A stretch of DNA of 64,000 nt from Flavobacterium sp. LHD-85 (GTDB taxonomy: Bacteria; Bacteroidota; Bacteroidia; Flavobacteriales; Flavobacteriaceae), in assembly GCF_030929595.1 (NCBI RefSeq), contig NZ_JAVFVR010000005.1:124001-188000 (forward strand), in the 5' to 3' direction. Below are positions 44,766 to 54,048 of the stretch, piece after piece (the stretch's first letter is position 1; every line of letters begins with the position of its first letter). Under the pieces are notes generated by a model, which had not been told where the DNA came from, searched no databases, and was given only the letters and a program-made list of their open reading frames with translations. Both the position numbers and the translations under genes were made by a program.

Positions 44766-45647
44766 ATGTCTTTAAAGAAATTTTTATTTTATATTTTAAA
44801 AATTTTGATATTAACTCTTATTTTGATGTTAGTAATGGATAAAATTTATTCCTATTTTTTTCTGCAATCAAATAAAAGAGATAAAATAGGTTTTGTTTAT
44901 AACTCTCCACCAACAGAATATGATGTTGTAATATTAGGTTCGTCAAGAGCAAATAATCATTTTGTGACACAAATGTTTACAGATAAAGGCTTAAAAGCAT
45001 TTAATTTTGGAATGCAAGGGTCGAAGTTATTTGAATCTGATCTGATTTTAAAATTGCTTTTAGAGAAAAACAATAAAATTAAAACTGTAATAATTGATGT
45101 TGATGTGACATTAAGAACTGAAGAAAAGTCAGATGGAACATCTTTAAAATTTTTGCCGTATTTGCATGATTCATCATTGATTAAAGAACATTTTGAAAAC
45201 CAAAATGATTTTAATATTCTTTATTATGTCCCTTTTTACAGATATTTAAAATTTGACACAAAAATTGGTTTTAGAGAAATGCTTTTTAATGTCCTAAATA
45301 GAAAAAGCAAAGAACTTGATAATGGGGGTTATAATTCATTGCCTGATAATAATGGGAATTTGAAAGCTGAAATTCTAGATTTTCAACCTAAAAGAAATAG
45401 ATATTATGAGGAAATTAGAAAAATATGCAAATTAAATAGTATTAAACTTATCGCAGTCATGACTCCAATGTGTGAAAATGCTGTTGGAAAAGATTATTTT
45501 AAAAAAGTGAATCAACTGTATCCAGAAATTTATAACTATGAAAATACAGTTGTAGAAGACAAGTATTTTTCTTCTTGTGGTCATATGTCAAATGATGGGG
45601 CTAGATTATTTACAGCAAGAATTATTAAAGATTTTTTTTATAAATAG
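44766..45647 (+). CDS. Membrane-anchored SGNH-like protein, O-acyltransfer partner B (tandem paralogue)
   Basis: A 293-residue protein from the ATG at 44766; a TTG at 44754 is in frame but less likely. It repeats the design of the upstream gene: N-terminal span, VVILGSSRANNHF, FNFGMQGS, LKLLLEK, MTPMCENAVGKDYF and SSCGHMSNDGARLFTARI. By eye more than half the residues match between the two, with strings such as IYNYEN shared. This is a tandem duplication followed by divergence, perhaps giving two acceptor positions for one MBOAT. Confidence 0.75.
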   Translation: MSLKKFLFYILKILILTLILMLVMDKIYSYFFLQSNKRDKIGFVYNSPPTEYDVVILGSSRANNHFVTQMFTDKGLKAFNFGMQGSKLFESDLILKLLLEKNNKIKTVIIDVDVTLRTEEKSDGTSLKFLPYLHDSSLIKEHFENQNDFNILYYVPFYRYLKFDTKIGFREMLFNVLNRKSKELDNGGYNSLPDNNGNLKAEILDFQPKRNRYYEEIRKICKLNSIKLIAVMTPMCENAVGKDYFKKVNQLYPEIYNYENTVVEDKYFSSCGHMSNDGARLFTARIIKDFFYK

Positions 45648-45649
45648 TT

Positions 45650-46813
45650 ATGCATATAGCTTTTCTTACTCCAGAATACCCCCATCCTAATATTGCACAA
45701 TCAGCAGGAATTGGGACCAGTATTAAAAATTTGGCTACATCATTACATAATTCTGGAAACACAATTACTATTTTTATTTATGATCAGCCTATACAGGATA
45801 TATTTGATGATAGTGGCATTAGAATTTATTGTATAAAAAAGAAAAAATATAAATTTTTAGGATGGTATTTGTATCGTAAACATATTGAGAAATTCTGTAA
45901 TCAAATCATAAAACAAGAGAGTATTGATGTAATTGAAGCTGCAGATTGGACTGGAACCACCGCATTTATGCGTTTTGAAATTCCTTTAGTAATTCGTTTT
46001 CATGGAAGCGACACCTATTTCTGTCACTTAGAAAATAGAAAACAAAAACTTAAAAATTTCTGGTTTGAAAAATTGGCTATAAATCAAGCAAATGGGTTTA
46101 TTGCACCTACAAACTTCGCGGGTGAACTTTCGGAAAAGCTTTTTAGAATAAAGAAAAAAGAAATCTTGACAATTCATAATGGTTTAGATCTTGAGAAGTT
46201 TGAAAACAATTGTCCAGAAAAGTTCACAAAAAATACGATTCTTTATATTGGCACTTTAATCAGGAAAAAAGGAGTTTTAGAACTACCCGATATTTTTAAT
46301 AAGGTACGTCAAGCTTTTCCTGAGGCAAAACTGCTTTTAATTGGGAGTGATTCTTTTGATGTAAAAACCAATTCTAAATCGACTTGGAATTTAATGCAAG
46401 ATCTATTCACTAAAGATGATTTAGGTAATGTAAACTATCTTGGGAAAATTTCATACAACGAGATTCAGGATTATATAAAATGCGCGAATGTATGTGTGTT
46501 TCCAACTTATGCAGAAACTTTAGGAATGGTGACCATAGAAGCTATGGCAATGCAAAAAGCAATTGTAAATAGTAATATTGGCTGGTCACAAGAACTTATA
46601 ATAGATGGAGAAAGCGGTTATCTTGTACATCCTTCAAATCATAATTTATATGCTGAAAGAATTACGCAATTATTTAAAGATGATTCTTTGGTCTTACAAT
46701 TAGGAAAAAATGCTAGAGAACGAGTAGAAGAAAAATTTAATATAAATAACCTTGTTTTTGAAAACATTAGTTTTTATCAAAATATTATAAACTCCAATAA
46801 AAAGGCGCAGTGA
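45650..46813 (+). CDS. Family 4 (GT-B) glycosyltransferase
   Basis: A 387-residue GT4 enzyme: N-terminal YPHPNIAQSAGIGTSIKNLA, a VIRFHGSDTYF segment, ILYIGTLIRKKGVLELP and donor site YAETLGMVTIEAMAMQKAIV with GWSQEL. The first part resembles phosphatidylinositol mannosyltransferase-like GT4 proteins. It overlaps the next gene by 4 bases (GTGA). Donor and acceptor are not deducible. Confidence 0.88.
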   Translation: MHIAFLTPEYPHPNIAQSAGIGTSIKNLATSLHNSGNTITIFIYDQPIQDIFDDSGIRIYCIKKKKYKFLGWYLYRKHIEKFCNQIIKQESIDVIEAADWTGTTAFMRFEIPLVIRFHGSDTYFCHLENRKQKLKNFWFEKLAINQANGFIAPTNFAGELSEKLFRIKKKEILTIHNGLDLEKFENNCPEKFTKNTILYIGTLIRKKGVLELPDIFNKVRQAFPEAKLLLIGSDSFDVKTNSKSTWNLMQDLFTKDDLGNVNYLGKISYNEIQDYIKCANVCVFPTYAETLGMVTIEAMAMQKAIVNSNIGWSQELIIDGESGYLVHPSNHNLYAERITQLFKDDSLVLQLGKNARERVEEKFNINNLVFENISFYQNIINSNKKAQ

Positions 46814-48348
46814 TTATTGTTTATCATCAAAATAATAAAATAGTTAAAGTTGGAGCAAAAACAAAAAATGTTTTCTCTGAAAAGAAAAGTATTGCTAAAA
46901 ATTTAATTGAAATCGCAGAGGAATTTCCGCAAGATTTAATTATCTGGAGTCATATCTCATTAGAATTTTATCTTAATGTTGAAAAAATTGATGAAATTTT
47001 TCATCAAGAAAAGATAATGGCTTCCTATAATTTATCTCCAAATAATTTTATTTCTGATACTATTGGATATGTAGATTCGTCGCCTTTTTTAAAAATAAAT
47101 AAAGAAGTAAGCTACCCAACCTGGATGATGAGCAGCAATGTAGGAGGAATTCATGCTTCTATTTTATTGCTTTTAAAGAACCAGATAAAGATAGATCCAA
47201 ATTTTGACTATTTTTTAAACTCAATAGCAAGGTTAGGAATGTCAAAAGGGTTATTATGTTATTCTGACCCTAAATTATTAAAAGACTGTCCGCAAATATT
47301 CCCAAAGTATAAAGAGGATAAAAATCTTCTTTTTAGATTTGTAAAACAGCATTATAAAACCCGTTGGATATTTTTACTTTTTTTGGATCTGTTTCTTTAT
47401 AAAAGAATATTGGCTGTTTTTCCTTTTTTAATGTGTTTTTTTTACAAGAAAAGATATCTCAAAACGGATACATTCCATAATATTAAAACAGAATCTAAAA
47501 ATAAAGTAATTAAAGAAGGAACTATAGATGTGATTATTCCGACAATTGGACGAAAGAAATATTTATATGATACTCTAAAAGACTTTTCCTTGCAAACATT
47601 TTTGCCTATAAATATTGTTATTGTGGAGCAAAATCCTGTTCCAGAGACTATCACAGAACTTGATTATATTTTGAATGAAAATTGGCCATTTAAAATTATA
47701 CATATTTTTACGCATCAAACTGGAGCATGTAACGCAAGAAATTTGGCACTGAAAGAAGTGAAAAGTGAATGGGTATTTATGGCAGATGATGATATTCGAA
47801 TAGAAGCAGACTTTTTGGAAGAAACATTTCAGGTAATTAAAAAAGAAGGGTTTGAACAAATTACTTTAGGATGCTATCAACCTGATTATTCTTCACATAA
47901 AAAAATAAAACAGAAATTTCAATGGGGTAGTTTCGGTTCGGGGTGCAGTATTGTAAAGACCGAGAATATAAAAACACTTTCTTATAATATGAGTTTTGAA
48001 TTTGGCTATGGAGAAGACGGTGATTTTGGAATGCAGCTAAGAAATTTAGGGTATGATATTATCTATTCTCCGCAACCAGAAATTCTTCATTTAAAGGCAC
48101 CAATTGGTGGTTTTAGAACAAAACATATTTTGGCTTGGGCAAATGAAAAAATTCAGCCTAAACCGTCTCCTACAGTAATGTTATACAAGGTTTTGCATTT
48201 AACTCAAGAACAAATTGATGGCTATCGCACTGTTTTGTTCTTTAAGTATTACAGAGTTCAAAAAACTAAAAATCCAATCCAATATTATTTTAATTACAAA
48301 AAACAGTGGTTACAAAGTTTATATTGGGCTAACAAACTAAATAGCTAG
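46810..48348 (+). CDS. Two-part glycosyltransferase: N-terminal unassigned domain fused to a family 2 domain
   Basis: A 512-residue protein with GTG start at 46810. Residues 1 to about 225 form a domain with IIWSHISLEFYL and PTWMMSSNVGGIHASILL that looks like a degenerate GT-A unit. A hydrophobic basic stretch lies near residue 190-215. Residues about 235-450 form a GT2 domain: VDVIIPTIGRKKYLYDTLKD, IVEQNPVPE and FMADDDIRIEADFLEE, with GYGEDGDFGMQLR. It is longer than its neighbours because of the fusion. Confidence 0.8.
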   Translation: MIIVYHQNNKIVKVGAKTKNVFSEKKSIAKNLIEIAEEFPQDLIIWSHISLEFYLNVEKIDEIFHQEKIMASYNLSPNNFISDTIGYVDSSPFLKINKEVSYPTWMMSSNVGGIHASILLLLKNQIKIDPNFDYFLNSIARLGMSKGLLCYSDPKLLKDCPQIFPKYKEDKNLLFRFVKQHYKTRWIFLLFLDLFLYKRILAVFPFLMCFFYKKRYLKTDTFHNIKTESKNKVIKEGTIDVIIPTIGRKKYLYDTLKDFSLQTFLPINIVIVEQNPVPETITELDYILNENWPFKIIHIFTHQTGACNARNLALKEVKSEWVFMADDDIRIEADFLEETFQVIKKEGFEQITLGCYQPDYSSHKKIKQKFQWGSFGSGCSIVKTENIKTLSYNMSFEFGYGEDGDFGMQLRNLGYDIIYSPQPEILHLKAPIGGFRTKHILAWANEKIQPKPSPTVMLYKVLHLTQEQIDGYRTVLFFKYYRVQKTKNPIQYYFNYKKQWLQSLYWANKLNS

Positions 48349-48351
48349 AAA

Positions 48352-49356
48352 ATGAAATTTTCATTGATTATTTGTACATATATGCGCCCAGAGTCTTTAG
48401 TTAAATTGTTGAACTCAGTAAATATTCAAAGTAAATATCCAGATGAAATTTTAATCATTGATGGATCATTAAATGAAGAAACAAAAATAGCTTTAGATAA
48501 AAATGATTTTAAGAATTTAAAATATTTTTTAGTTTCAGAACAAGAAAGAGGATTAACCAAACAGCGTAATTTTGGAATTTCTAAGGTCGGATATGATATA
48601 GAAATTGTATGTTTTTTAGACGATGATACAGTATTGGAGTCTGATTACTTTGAAAAATTACTGCAGACGTATGTTTTGTTTCCAGAAGCTTTAGGTGTTG
48701 GTGGTTATACTTCGAATGAAATTAAATGGGAAAAAGTTCCTGAGAACTATGTGACTAACATTGCAGAATTTTATTATGATGGATGGAAACGTAAAGATGG
48801 AAGTCGTTTTATACTTAGAAAAAAGTTGCATTTAGATAGTGATTGCCCTCCAGGTTTTTCTCCTAATTTTTCTCATGGAAGAAGTGTTGGCTTCTTGCCT
48901 CCGAGTGGAAAAATTTATCAGACAGAGCAGTTAATGGGAGGAATATCGTCTTTTAGAAAAGCTGTTTTTTCGCAATTTTCATTTTCAACTTATTTTGAAG
49001 GTTATGGCTTGTATGAAGATGCAGATTTTACATTACGAGTTTCAAAACAAGGGAAATTATACTTAAATACAGCAGCAAAATTATTTCATTTTCATGATGA
49101 ATCGGGCCGACCAAATAAGTATAAATATGGAAAAATGGTTGTAAGAAATGGATGGTATGTGTGGAGAGTAAAAAATCCTAATCCAAAATTTAATGATCGT
49201 CTAAAATGGAATTTGATAACTATTTTATTAACTCTTATTAGAGGTATAAATATTATTACAAGTTCTAACAATAGAAAAGAAGCTTTGACTGAAACATTAG
49301 GACGATTGGCTGGTTTTTTTAGTTTATTATTCAATAAACCTCGTTTAGAAATATGA
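48352..49356 (+). CDS. Family 2 glycosyltransferase
   Basis: A 334-residue GT2 protein: FSLIICTYMRPESLVKLLNS, IIDGSLNEETK, FLDDDTVLESDYFE and EGYGLYEDADFTLRVSKQG, followed by a hydrophobic C-terminal stretch near WNLITILLTLIRGI that may associate with membrane. It lies 3 bases after the fused glycosyltransferase and overlaps the next gene by 4 bases. Confidence 0.87.
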   Translation: MKFSLIICTYMRPESLVKLLNSVNIQSKYPDEILIIDGSLNEETKIALDKNDFKNLKYFLVSEQERGLTKQRNFGISKVGYDIEIVCFLDDDTVLESDYFEKLLQTYVLFPEALGVGGYTSNEIKWEKVPENYVTNIAEFYYDGWKRKDGSRFILRKKLHLDSDCPPGFSPNFSHGRSVGFLPPSGKIYQTEQLMGGISSFRKAVFSQFSFSTYFEGYGLYEDADFTLRVSKQGKLYLNTAAKLFHFHDESGRPNKYKYGKMVVRNGWYVWRVKNPNPKFNDRLKWNLITILLTLIRGINIITSSNNRKEALTETLGRLAGFFSLLFNKPRLEI

Positions 49357-50429
49357 AAAAAACAATATTTATTTCTTTTTCTTTGGGAAATACTTCAATA
49401 TCAGATTATTATGTTTCATTAGCTGAAAAGTTTAAACAAGATTATCAAATAGTTGTATTCTCAGATGTAAAACTTAATGAAACTATTTCTATAAGTGAAG
49501 ACATTATTATTAAATATTGGCCCTCAAAGCGTCCAACAAAATTTGCTGATGGAATCTTTTTATATGAAAACATTAAAAAATATAGGCCAATAATGACAAT
49601 ATCAGTTTTTGGTTCGGTTAATATTTTTTTAATTGTAGGTTTTTTGTGCAGAGTAAAATTTAGAGTTGCTTGGATCAGTACAATATCAACTCATTTTAGA
49701 CAAAAAAAAAGTTTGCTGTATAGAAAATCCTTTGCTTACAGACTAGCTACGACAATTGTCACAAATTCTAAGGCGACTAAAGAAGATGCAATAAAAAATT
49801 ATTATGTCTGTGAAAGCAAGATTAAGGTTTTACCAAATTCAGTCAAAGATTTATATTCGACAATAAATGAAGATGAAAAAGAAAACTATAAAACAATTGT
49901 TTATGTAGGACGTTTATATAGCCAAAAAGGCGTTGATGTTCTTATTAAAGCATTTTCTATGGTTTGTCCGCAGTTTCCAGATTTTAAGCTTATAATTCTT
50001 GGAGGAGGTCAAGAAGAAAAAAAATTGAAGAAGTTGGTTGATGACCTAAAAATTGGTCAACGTGTAATTTTTAAAGGGAATCAGCCTAAGGTTAAAGTAT
50101 TAGAAACTTTTAAAAACTCTTATTTGGCTGTGGTTCCAAGTCTTTCAGAGGGTTTTGGTTTTACTGTAATTGAAGCTATGAGTATGAAAACAATGGTGAT
50201 AGGTTCAAACAATACGGGTATTAAGGAAATTATTCAGGATAATAAGACTGGCTTTCTATTTGAAACAAGTAACGAACATGACTTAGCAGAAAAAATTATT
50301 AAATCAATAAAACAGCCAGCTTTAAGAGATGAATTGGCATTAAATGGATTTAAGCACTTTCAGAAAAATTATGAAACAGACTTCGCTGTAGAAAGAGATT
50401 GGTCTTTTTTTAATAGTTTAATCAGATAG
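49353..50429 (+). CDS. Family 4 (GT-B) glycosyltransferase
   Basis: A 358-residue GT4 enzyme with strand VYVGRLYSQKGVDVLIKAF between the domains and donor site SLSEGFGFTVIEAMSMKTMV followed by GSNNTGIKEII. The N-terminal domain is shorter than usual for GT4 but complete. It starts 4 bases inside the previous stop. Typical of late sugars in O-antigen or capsule; specificity unknown. Confidence 0.88.
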   Translation: MKKTIFISFSLGNTSISDYYVSLAEKFKQDYQIVVFSDVKLNETISISEDIIIKYWPSKRPTKFADGIFLYENIKKYRPIMTISVFGSVNIFLIVGFLCRVKFRVAWISTISTHFRQKKSLLYRKSFAYRLATTIVTNSKATKEDAIKNYYVCESKIKVLPNSVKDLYSTINEDEKENYKTIVYVGRLYSQKGVDVLIKAFSMVCPQFPDFKLIILGGGQEEKKLKKLVDDLKIGQRVIFKGNQPKVKVLETFKNSYLAVVPSLSEGFGFTVIEAMSMKTMVIGSNNTGIKEIIQDNKTGFLFETSNEHDLAEKIIKSIKQPALRDELALNGFKHFQKNYETDFAVERDWSFFNSLIR

Positions 50430-50432
50430 ATT

Positions 50433-51569
50433 ATGAATAAATTTCTCATAATTACAAGTGTTATTCATACGAAAGACAAAAATCGATATTTTGGTTATGG
50501 ACCATACATTAATGAAATGAATGTTTGGTTACAATATGTAGATCAGTTAGATATTTTGGCCCCTCTCGAAAATAGAAATATAACTCCTATTGATTTAGCC
50601 TACAAGTTTGATGTCATTAATTTTAAAAGAGTTGCGAGTTTTAGTTTTACTACTATAAGGAGTAGATTTTTTGCGCTTTTTAAACTGCCAATAATATTTT
50701 GGCAAATTTTTCTTGCAATGCGTCAAGCGGATCATATTCATTTAAGATGCCCAGGAAATATAGGCTTAATTGGATGTATCGTTCAAATTTTTTTTCCATA
50801 TAAAAATAAAACAGCAAAATACGCCGGAAATTGGGATCCAAAAAGTAATCAGCCTTGGACATATAAATTACAAAAACGTATTTTAAATAATAGCTTTTTG
50901 ACTAGAAATATGCAGGTTTTGGTATATGGAGAATGGGAAAATCAATCTAAAAATATAAAATCATTTTTTACAGCTACTTACTCGGAGTCTGAGAAAAAAG
51001 AGGTAGAGAAAAGCAGATTGGATTTGGGAGTTAAATTTATTTTTGTTGGGAGTTTAGTAATTGGAAAAAATCCATTATATGCAGTTGAACTATTAGGTCA
51101 ATTAATAAAATTAGGTCATAACGCTACATTAGAAATGTACGGAGAAGGCCCAGAGAAAAGTAATCTAGAAAGATATATTCAAACAAATCATTTAGAAGAT
51201 TTTATTTTCTTAAAAGGAAATCAGAATAAAGAGGCTGTTAAAGAGGCTTATATAAAAAGTCATTTTGTAATACTGCCGTCTAATAGTGAAGGTTGGCCAA
51301 AAGCAATTGCAGAAGGAATGTTTTGGGGATGCTTGCCTATTGGTACAAAAGTTTCGTGTGTACCTTACATGATTGATAATGGTGAAAGAGGTATATTGTT
51401 AGAAATGGATGCCGATAAAGATATTCAGCAGCTGGAAAGAATAATATTTGACAAAAAAGCTTTTGATTTTAAAAGCTTAAAAGCACTGAATTGGTCACGA
51501 AGATATACTTTAAATGTATTTCAGGAAGAAATTAAAAAGGTACTACTGCCTAAAACAATAGCAGATTAA
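50433..51569 (+). CDS. Family 4 (GT-B) glycosyltransferase
   Basis: A 378-residue GT-B protein. The N-terminal GYGPYINEMNVWLQYVDQL matches the group where a Y-x-P-Y-x-x-E loop binds acceptor. FIFVGSLVIGKNPLYAVEL and donor site PSNSEGWPKAIAEGMFWGC follow, with the E...E motif written EGWPKAIAE. It overlaps the next gene by 1 base. It is somewhat divergent but complete. Confidence 0.84.
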   Translation: MNKFLIITSVIHTKDKNRYFGYGPYINEMNVWLQYVDQLDILAPLENRNITPIDLAYKFDVINFKRVASFSFTTIRSRFFALFKLPIIFWQIFLAMRQADHIHLRCPGNIGLIGCIVQIFFPYKNKTAKYAGNWDPKSNQPWTYKLQKRILNNSFLTRNMQVLVYGEWENQSKNIKSFFTATYSESEKKEVEKSRLDLGVKFIFVGSLVIGKNPLYAVELLGQLIKLGHNATLEMYGEGPEKSNLERYIQTNHLEDFIFLKGNQNKEAVKEAYIKSHFVILPSNSEGWPKAIAEGMFWGCLPIGTKVSCVPYMIDNGERGILLEMDADKDIQQLERIIFDKKAFDFKSLKALNWSRRYTLNVFQEEIKKVLLPKTIAD

Positions 51570-52648
51570 TGAGAATTGTTCAAATAATAGATTCTTTAGA
51601 AGTAGGTGGGGCAGAAAGAATGGCAGTAAATTATGCCAATAAACTTTCTGAAAAAATTGAATTTTCTGGTTTAGTTGTAACCCGCTGTGAAGGATCACTT
51701 TTAAATCAAGTAAATAAAAGTGTACATTATTTATTCTTGAATAAGAAAAGCAGTCTTGATTTGAAAGCAGCTTTTCGATTAAAAAGTTTTATAAAAAAAA
51801 ATAAGGTAGATATAATTCATGCACATAGCTCTTCCTTCTTTATTGCTGTTTTGGTGAAATTTATTTATCCTAAAATTAGGATAATTTGGCATGATCACTA
51901 TGGGCCGAGAATAAGTGAATCAAAAAAAGAAAATAAGGTTTTGAGGTTTTCTTCTGTATTTTTTATTTCGATTTTTGTTGTAAATAAGCAATTAAGGGAG
52001 TGGAGCCAAAAATATATGCACTGTAAAAAAGTTGTTTTTATTCCTAATTTTATTCAGGAAACTCAATTTGTTGAACAAACAACAGTTTTACAAGGCTCAG
52101 AAGGGAAACGAATAGTTTTTCTTGCCAACCTAAAAAAACCTAAAAATCATTTTACAGTTTTAGAAGCTTTTTTTGAACTGAAATTATTTGATTTAGGCTG
52201 GAGCCTTCATTTAATTGGAAAAGATTACTTTGATTTATACTCGCAAAATCTAAAAGATTTTATAAAATCTAAAGATTTATATAATCATGTGCATTTGTAT
52301 GGAGCAAGAAATGATGTCAGTTTTATTCTAAAGCAAGCTTCAGTTGGTATTTTGGCATCAACTTTCGAAGGTTTTCCCGTTACATTAATAGAGTATGGTA
52401 AAGCTAAGCTTGGTGTAATTAGTACAAATGTTGGTTTTTGTTCAGAAATTATTAAAGATAAAGAAACGGGGTTGTTGTTTAATCCTTTATGCAAACAAGA
52501 ACTGCTATCTCAACTTAAAAAAATAACCGAGAATGAAAGTTTACGAAATAATATAGCTGTTAATTTGAAAAAAATAGTTGCGGATAATTATGAAGCGGAT
52601 ATAGTTATTGAAACAATAATTTTAGAATATAGTAAGATAGAAAAATGA
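51569..52648 (+). CDS. Family 4 (GT-B) glycosyltransferase
   Basis: A 359-residue GT4 protein with SLEVGGAERMAVNYANKL, VDIIHAHSSSFFIAVL, IIWHDHYGPR and the donor site TFEGFPVTLIEYGKAKLGVI with STNVGFCSEII. The VGGAER and HAH motifs are characteristic of retaining GT4 enzymes in bacterial glycan loci. It overlaps the polymerase/ligase gene by 4 bases and is the last glycosyltransferase before the initiating enzyme. Confidence 0.88.
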   Translation: MRIVQIIDSLEVGGAERMAVNYANKLSEKIEFSGLVVTRCEGSLLNQVNKSVHYLFLNKKSSLDLKAAFRLKSFIKKNKVDIIHAHSSSFFIAVLVKFIYPKIRIIWHDHYGPRISESKKENKVLRFSSVFFISIFVVNKQLREWSQKYMHCKKVVFIPNFIQETQFVEQTTVLQGSEGKRIVFLANLKKPKNHFTVLEAFFELKLFDLGWSLHLIGKDYFDLYSQNLKDFIKSKDLYNHVHLYGARNDVSFILKQASVGILASTFEGFPVTLIEYGKAKLGVISTNVGFCSEIIKDKETGLLFNPLCKQELLSQLKKITENESLRNNIAVNLKKIVADNYEADIVIETIILEYSKIEK

Positions 52649-53985
52649 AGAATACAAAAATTATTTATCTAGCGTTAGTTTTACTGCATGCTTTAATTGC
52701 ATTATTGGTTTTTGTGCTTCCTTTTGTATCAAAAATTTATGCATTTTTAATTCTAGTCGTTGGTATTTATTATGTTTATAAAAATAAAAATAAAAATGAC
52801 GAAGTGCTTTACGTTTGTGCTTATTTAATAGGAGCAGAGGTCTTTTTACGCATGACAGGAGGGAACTTTAATAATGAATATGTTAAATTTTCTGTAGTTT
52901 TTTTTATGCTCTTAGGGATGATTTATAATAATTTTTCTAGAAATGGTTTATTGTACCTTCTTTTTTTAATGTTATTGATTCCTGGTCTCTTTGTTACGGT
53001 AACTGACGCAGATATCAATTTAGATTTTAAAAAAGCCTTGATTCTTAATTTATCTGGACCGGTTTGTTTAAGTATATGTGCAATGTATATGTTTAAAAGG
53101 CCTATTTTGTTTGATAAACTTCAAAAGATAATATTGATGATCGGGTATCCAATCATAACAACAACAGTTTATTTGTTCTTATATACTCCAAACATTCAAA
53201 ATGTTGTAATGGGAACCCAATCTAATTTTGAAACTTCAGGAGGATTTGGACCGAATCAAGTTTCAACAATATTGGGATTAGGAATGTTTATTTTTTTTAC
53301 TCAATTAGTCTTTTTTTCAAAATCTAAATTTGACATTATTATTAATGGAGGCCTGTTAGTATTTATAAGCTTTAGAGGGATTGTGACATTTTCTAGAGGA
53401 GGTATTATTACAGCTGTAGTTATGATAATTCTTCTTATGGCGGTAGTATACTACTATTCTACTTTCGCAGGAAAAAAAAAGCTAATGTTCGTTTTTATTT
53501 TAACAGCCTTGTTGGGGATTGGTGTATGGATGTATAGTTCGTTGCAAACCAAAGGGTTAATTGATAAACGATATGCAAATGAAGATGCAAGAGGTAGATC
53601 TAAAAAAGATCGTTTAGGGGGAAGGGAAGAGATAATGGATGCTGATTTTTCTCTTTTTACAGACAGCCCCATTTTTGGAGTTGGTGCAGGAATGGGGAAA
53701 TCTAAAAGACTAGATAAAATAGGAGTTGAAGTGGCAGCACATAATGAAATTACAAGATTACTAGCGGAACATGGTTTATTTGGTATTCTGGCTTTCTTAG
53801 TATTGTTGATTACTCCATTTGTAGTTTATATTAACAATAGGCAACACCTATATTTTTTATCGTTTTATGCTTTTTGGTTGCTGACAATAAATCACGCAGC
53901 AATGCGAACAGCTGCCCCGGCTTTTGTATATGCATTATGCCTTCTTTCAGTTCAAATAAAAATCCCTGAAGAAACAGAAAATTAA
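52645..53985 (+). CDS. O-antigen ligase/polymerase family membrane protein (WaaL/Wzy-like)
   Basis: A 446-residue polytopic protein of about eleven spans with a large periplasmic loop (residues about 300-375). GPNQVSTILGLGMFIFF and the loop end FGVGAGMGKSKRLDKIG, then AAHNEITRLLAEHGLFGI, match the O-antigen ligase domain, where the H-N-E region is conserved. The domain is shared by ligases and polymerases, so whether it joins chains to lipid A-core or polymerises them cannot be settled. It is the second such protein in the window; the first is at 11614. Confidence 0.82.
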   Translation: MKNTKIIYLALVLLHALIALLVFVLPFVSKIYAFLILVVGIYYVYKNKNKNDEVLYVCAYLIGAEVFLRMTGGNFNNEYVKFSVVFFMLLGMIYNNFSRNGLLYLLFLMLLIPGLFVTVTDADINLDFKKALILNLSGPVCLSICAMYMFKRPILFDKLQKIILMIGYPIITTTVYLFLYTPNIQNVVMGTQSNFETSGGFGPNQVSTILGLGMFIFFTQLVFFSKSKFDIIINGGLLVFISFRGIVTFSRGGIITAVVMIILLMAVVYYYSTFAGKKKLMFVFILTALLGIGVWMYSSLQTKGLIDKRYANEDARGRSKKDRLGGREEIMDADFSLFTDSPIFGVGAGMGKSKRLDKIGVEVAAHNEITRLLAEHGLFGILAFLVLLITPFVVYINNRQHLYFLSFYAFWLLTINHAAMRTAAPAFVYALCLLSVQIKIPEETEN

Positions 53986-54008
53986 TAGATTAGTTATTTT
54001 TTTTACGA

Positions 54009-54016
54009 TACATTTG
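54009..54016 (+). promoter_or_regulatory. Possible -7 promoter box before the sugar transferase
   Basis: The 60-base gap before the sugar transferase contains an exact TAnnTTTG (TACATTTG) followed by C, 32 bases before the ATG at 54049. The -33 region at about 53989-53992 reads ATTA, a poor match. It is therefore only a possible promoter, which would allow the initiating enzyme to be transcribed independently. Confidence 0.35.
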
Positions 54017-54048
54017 CTTTGCCCTAACCAAATTAAAACCTATTAGTG

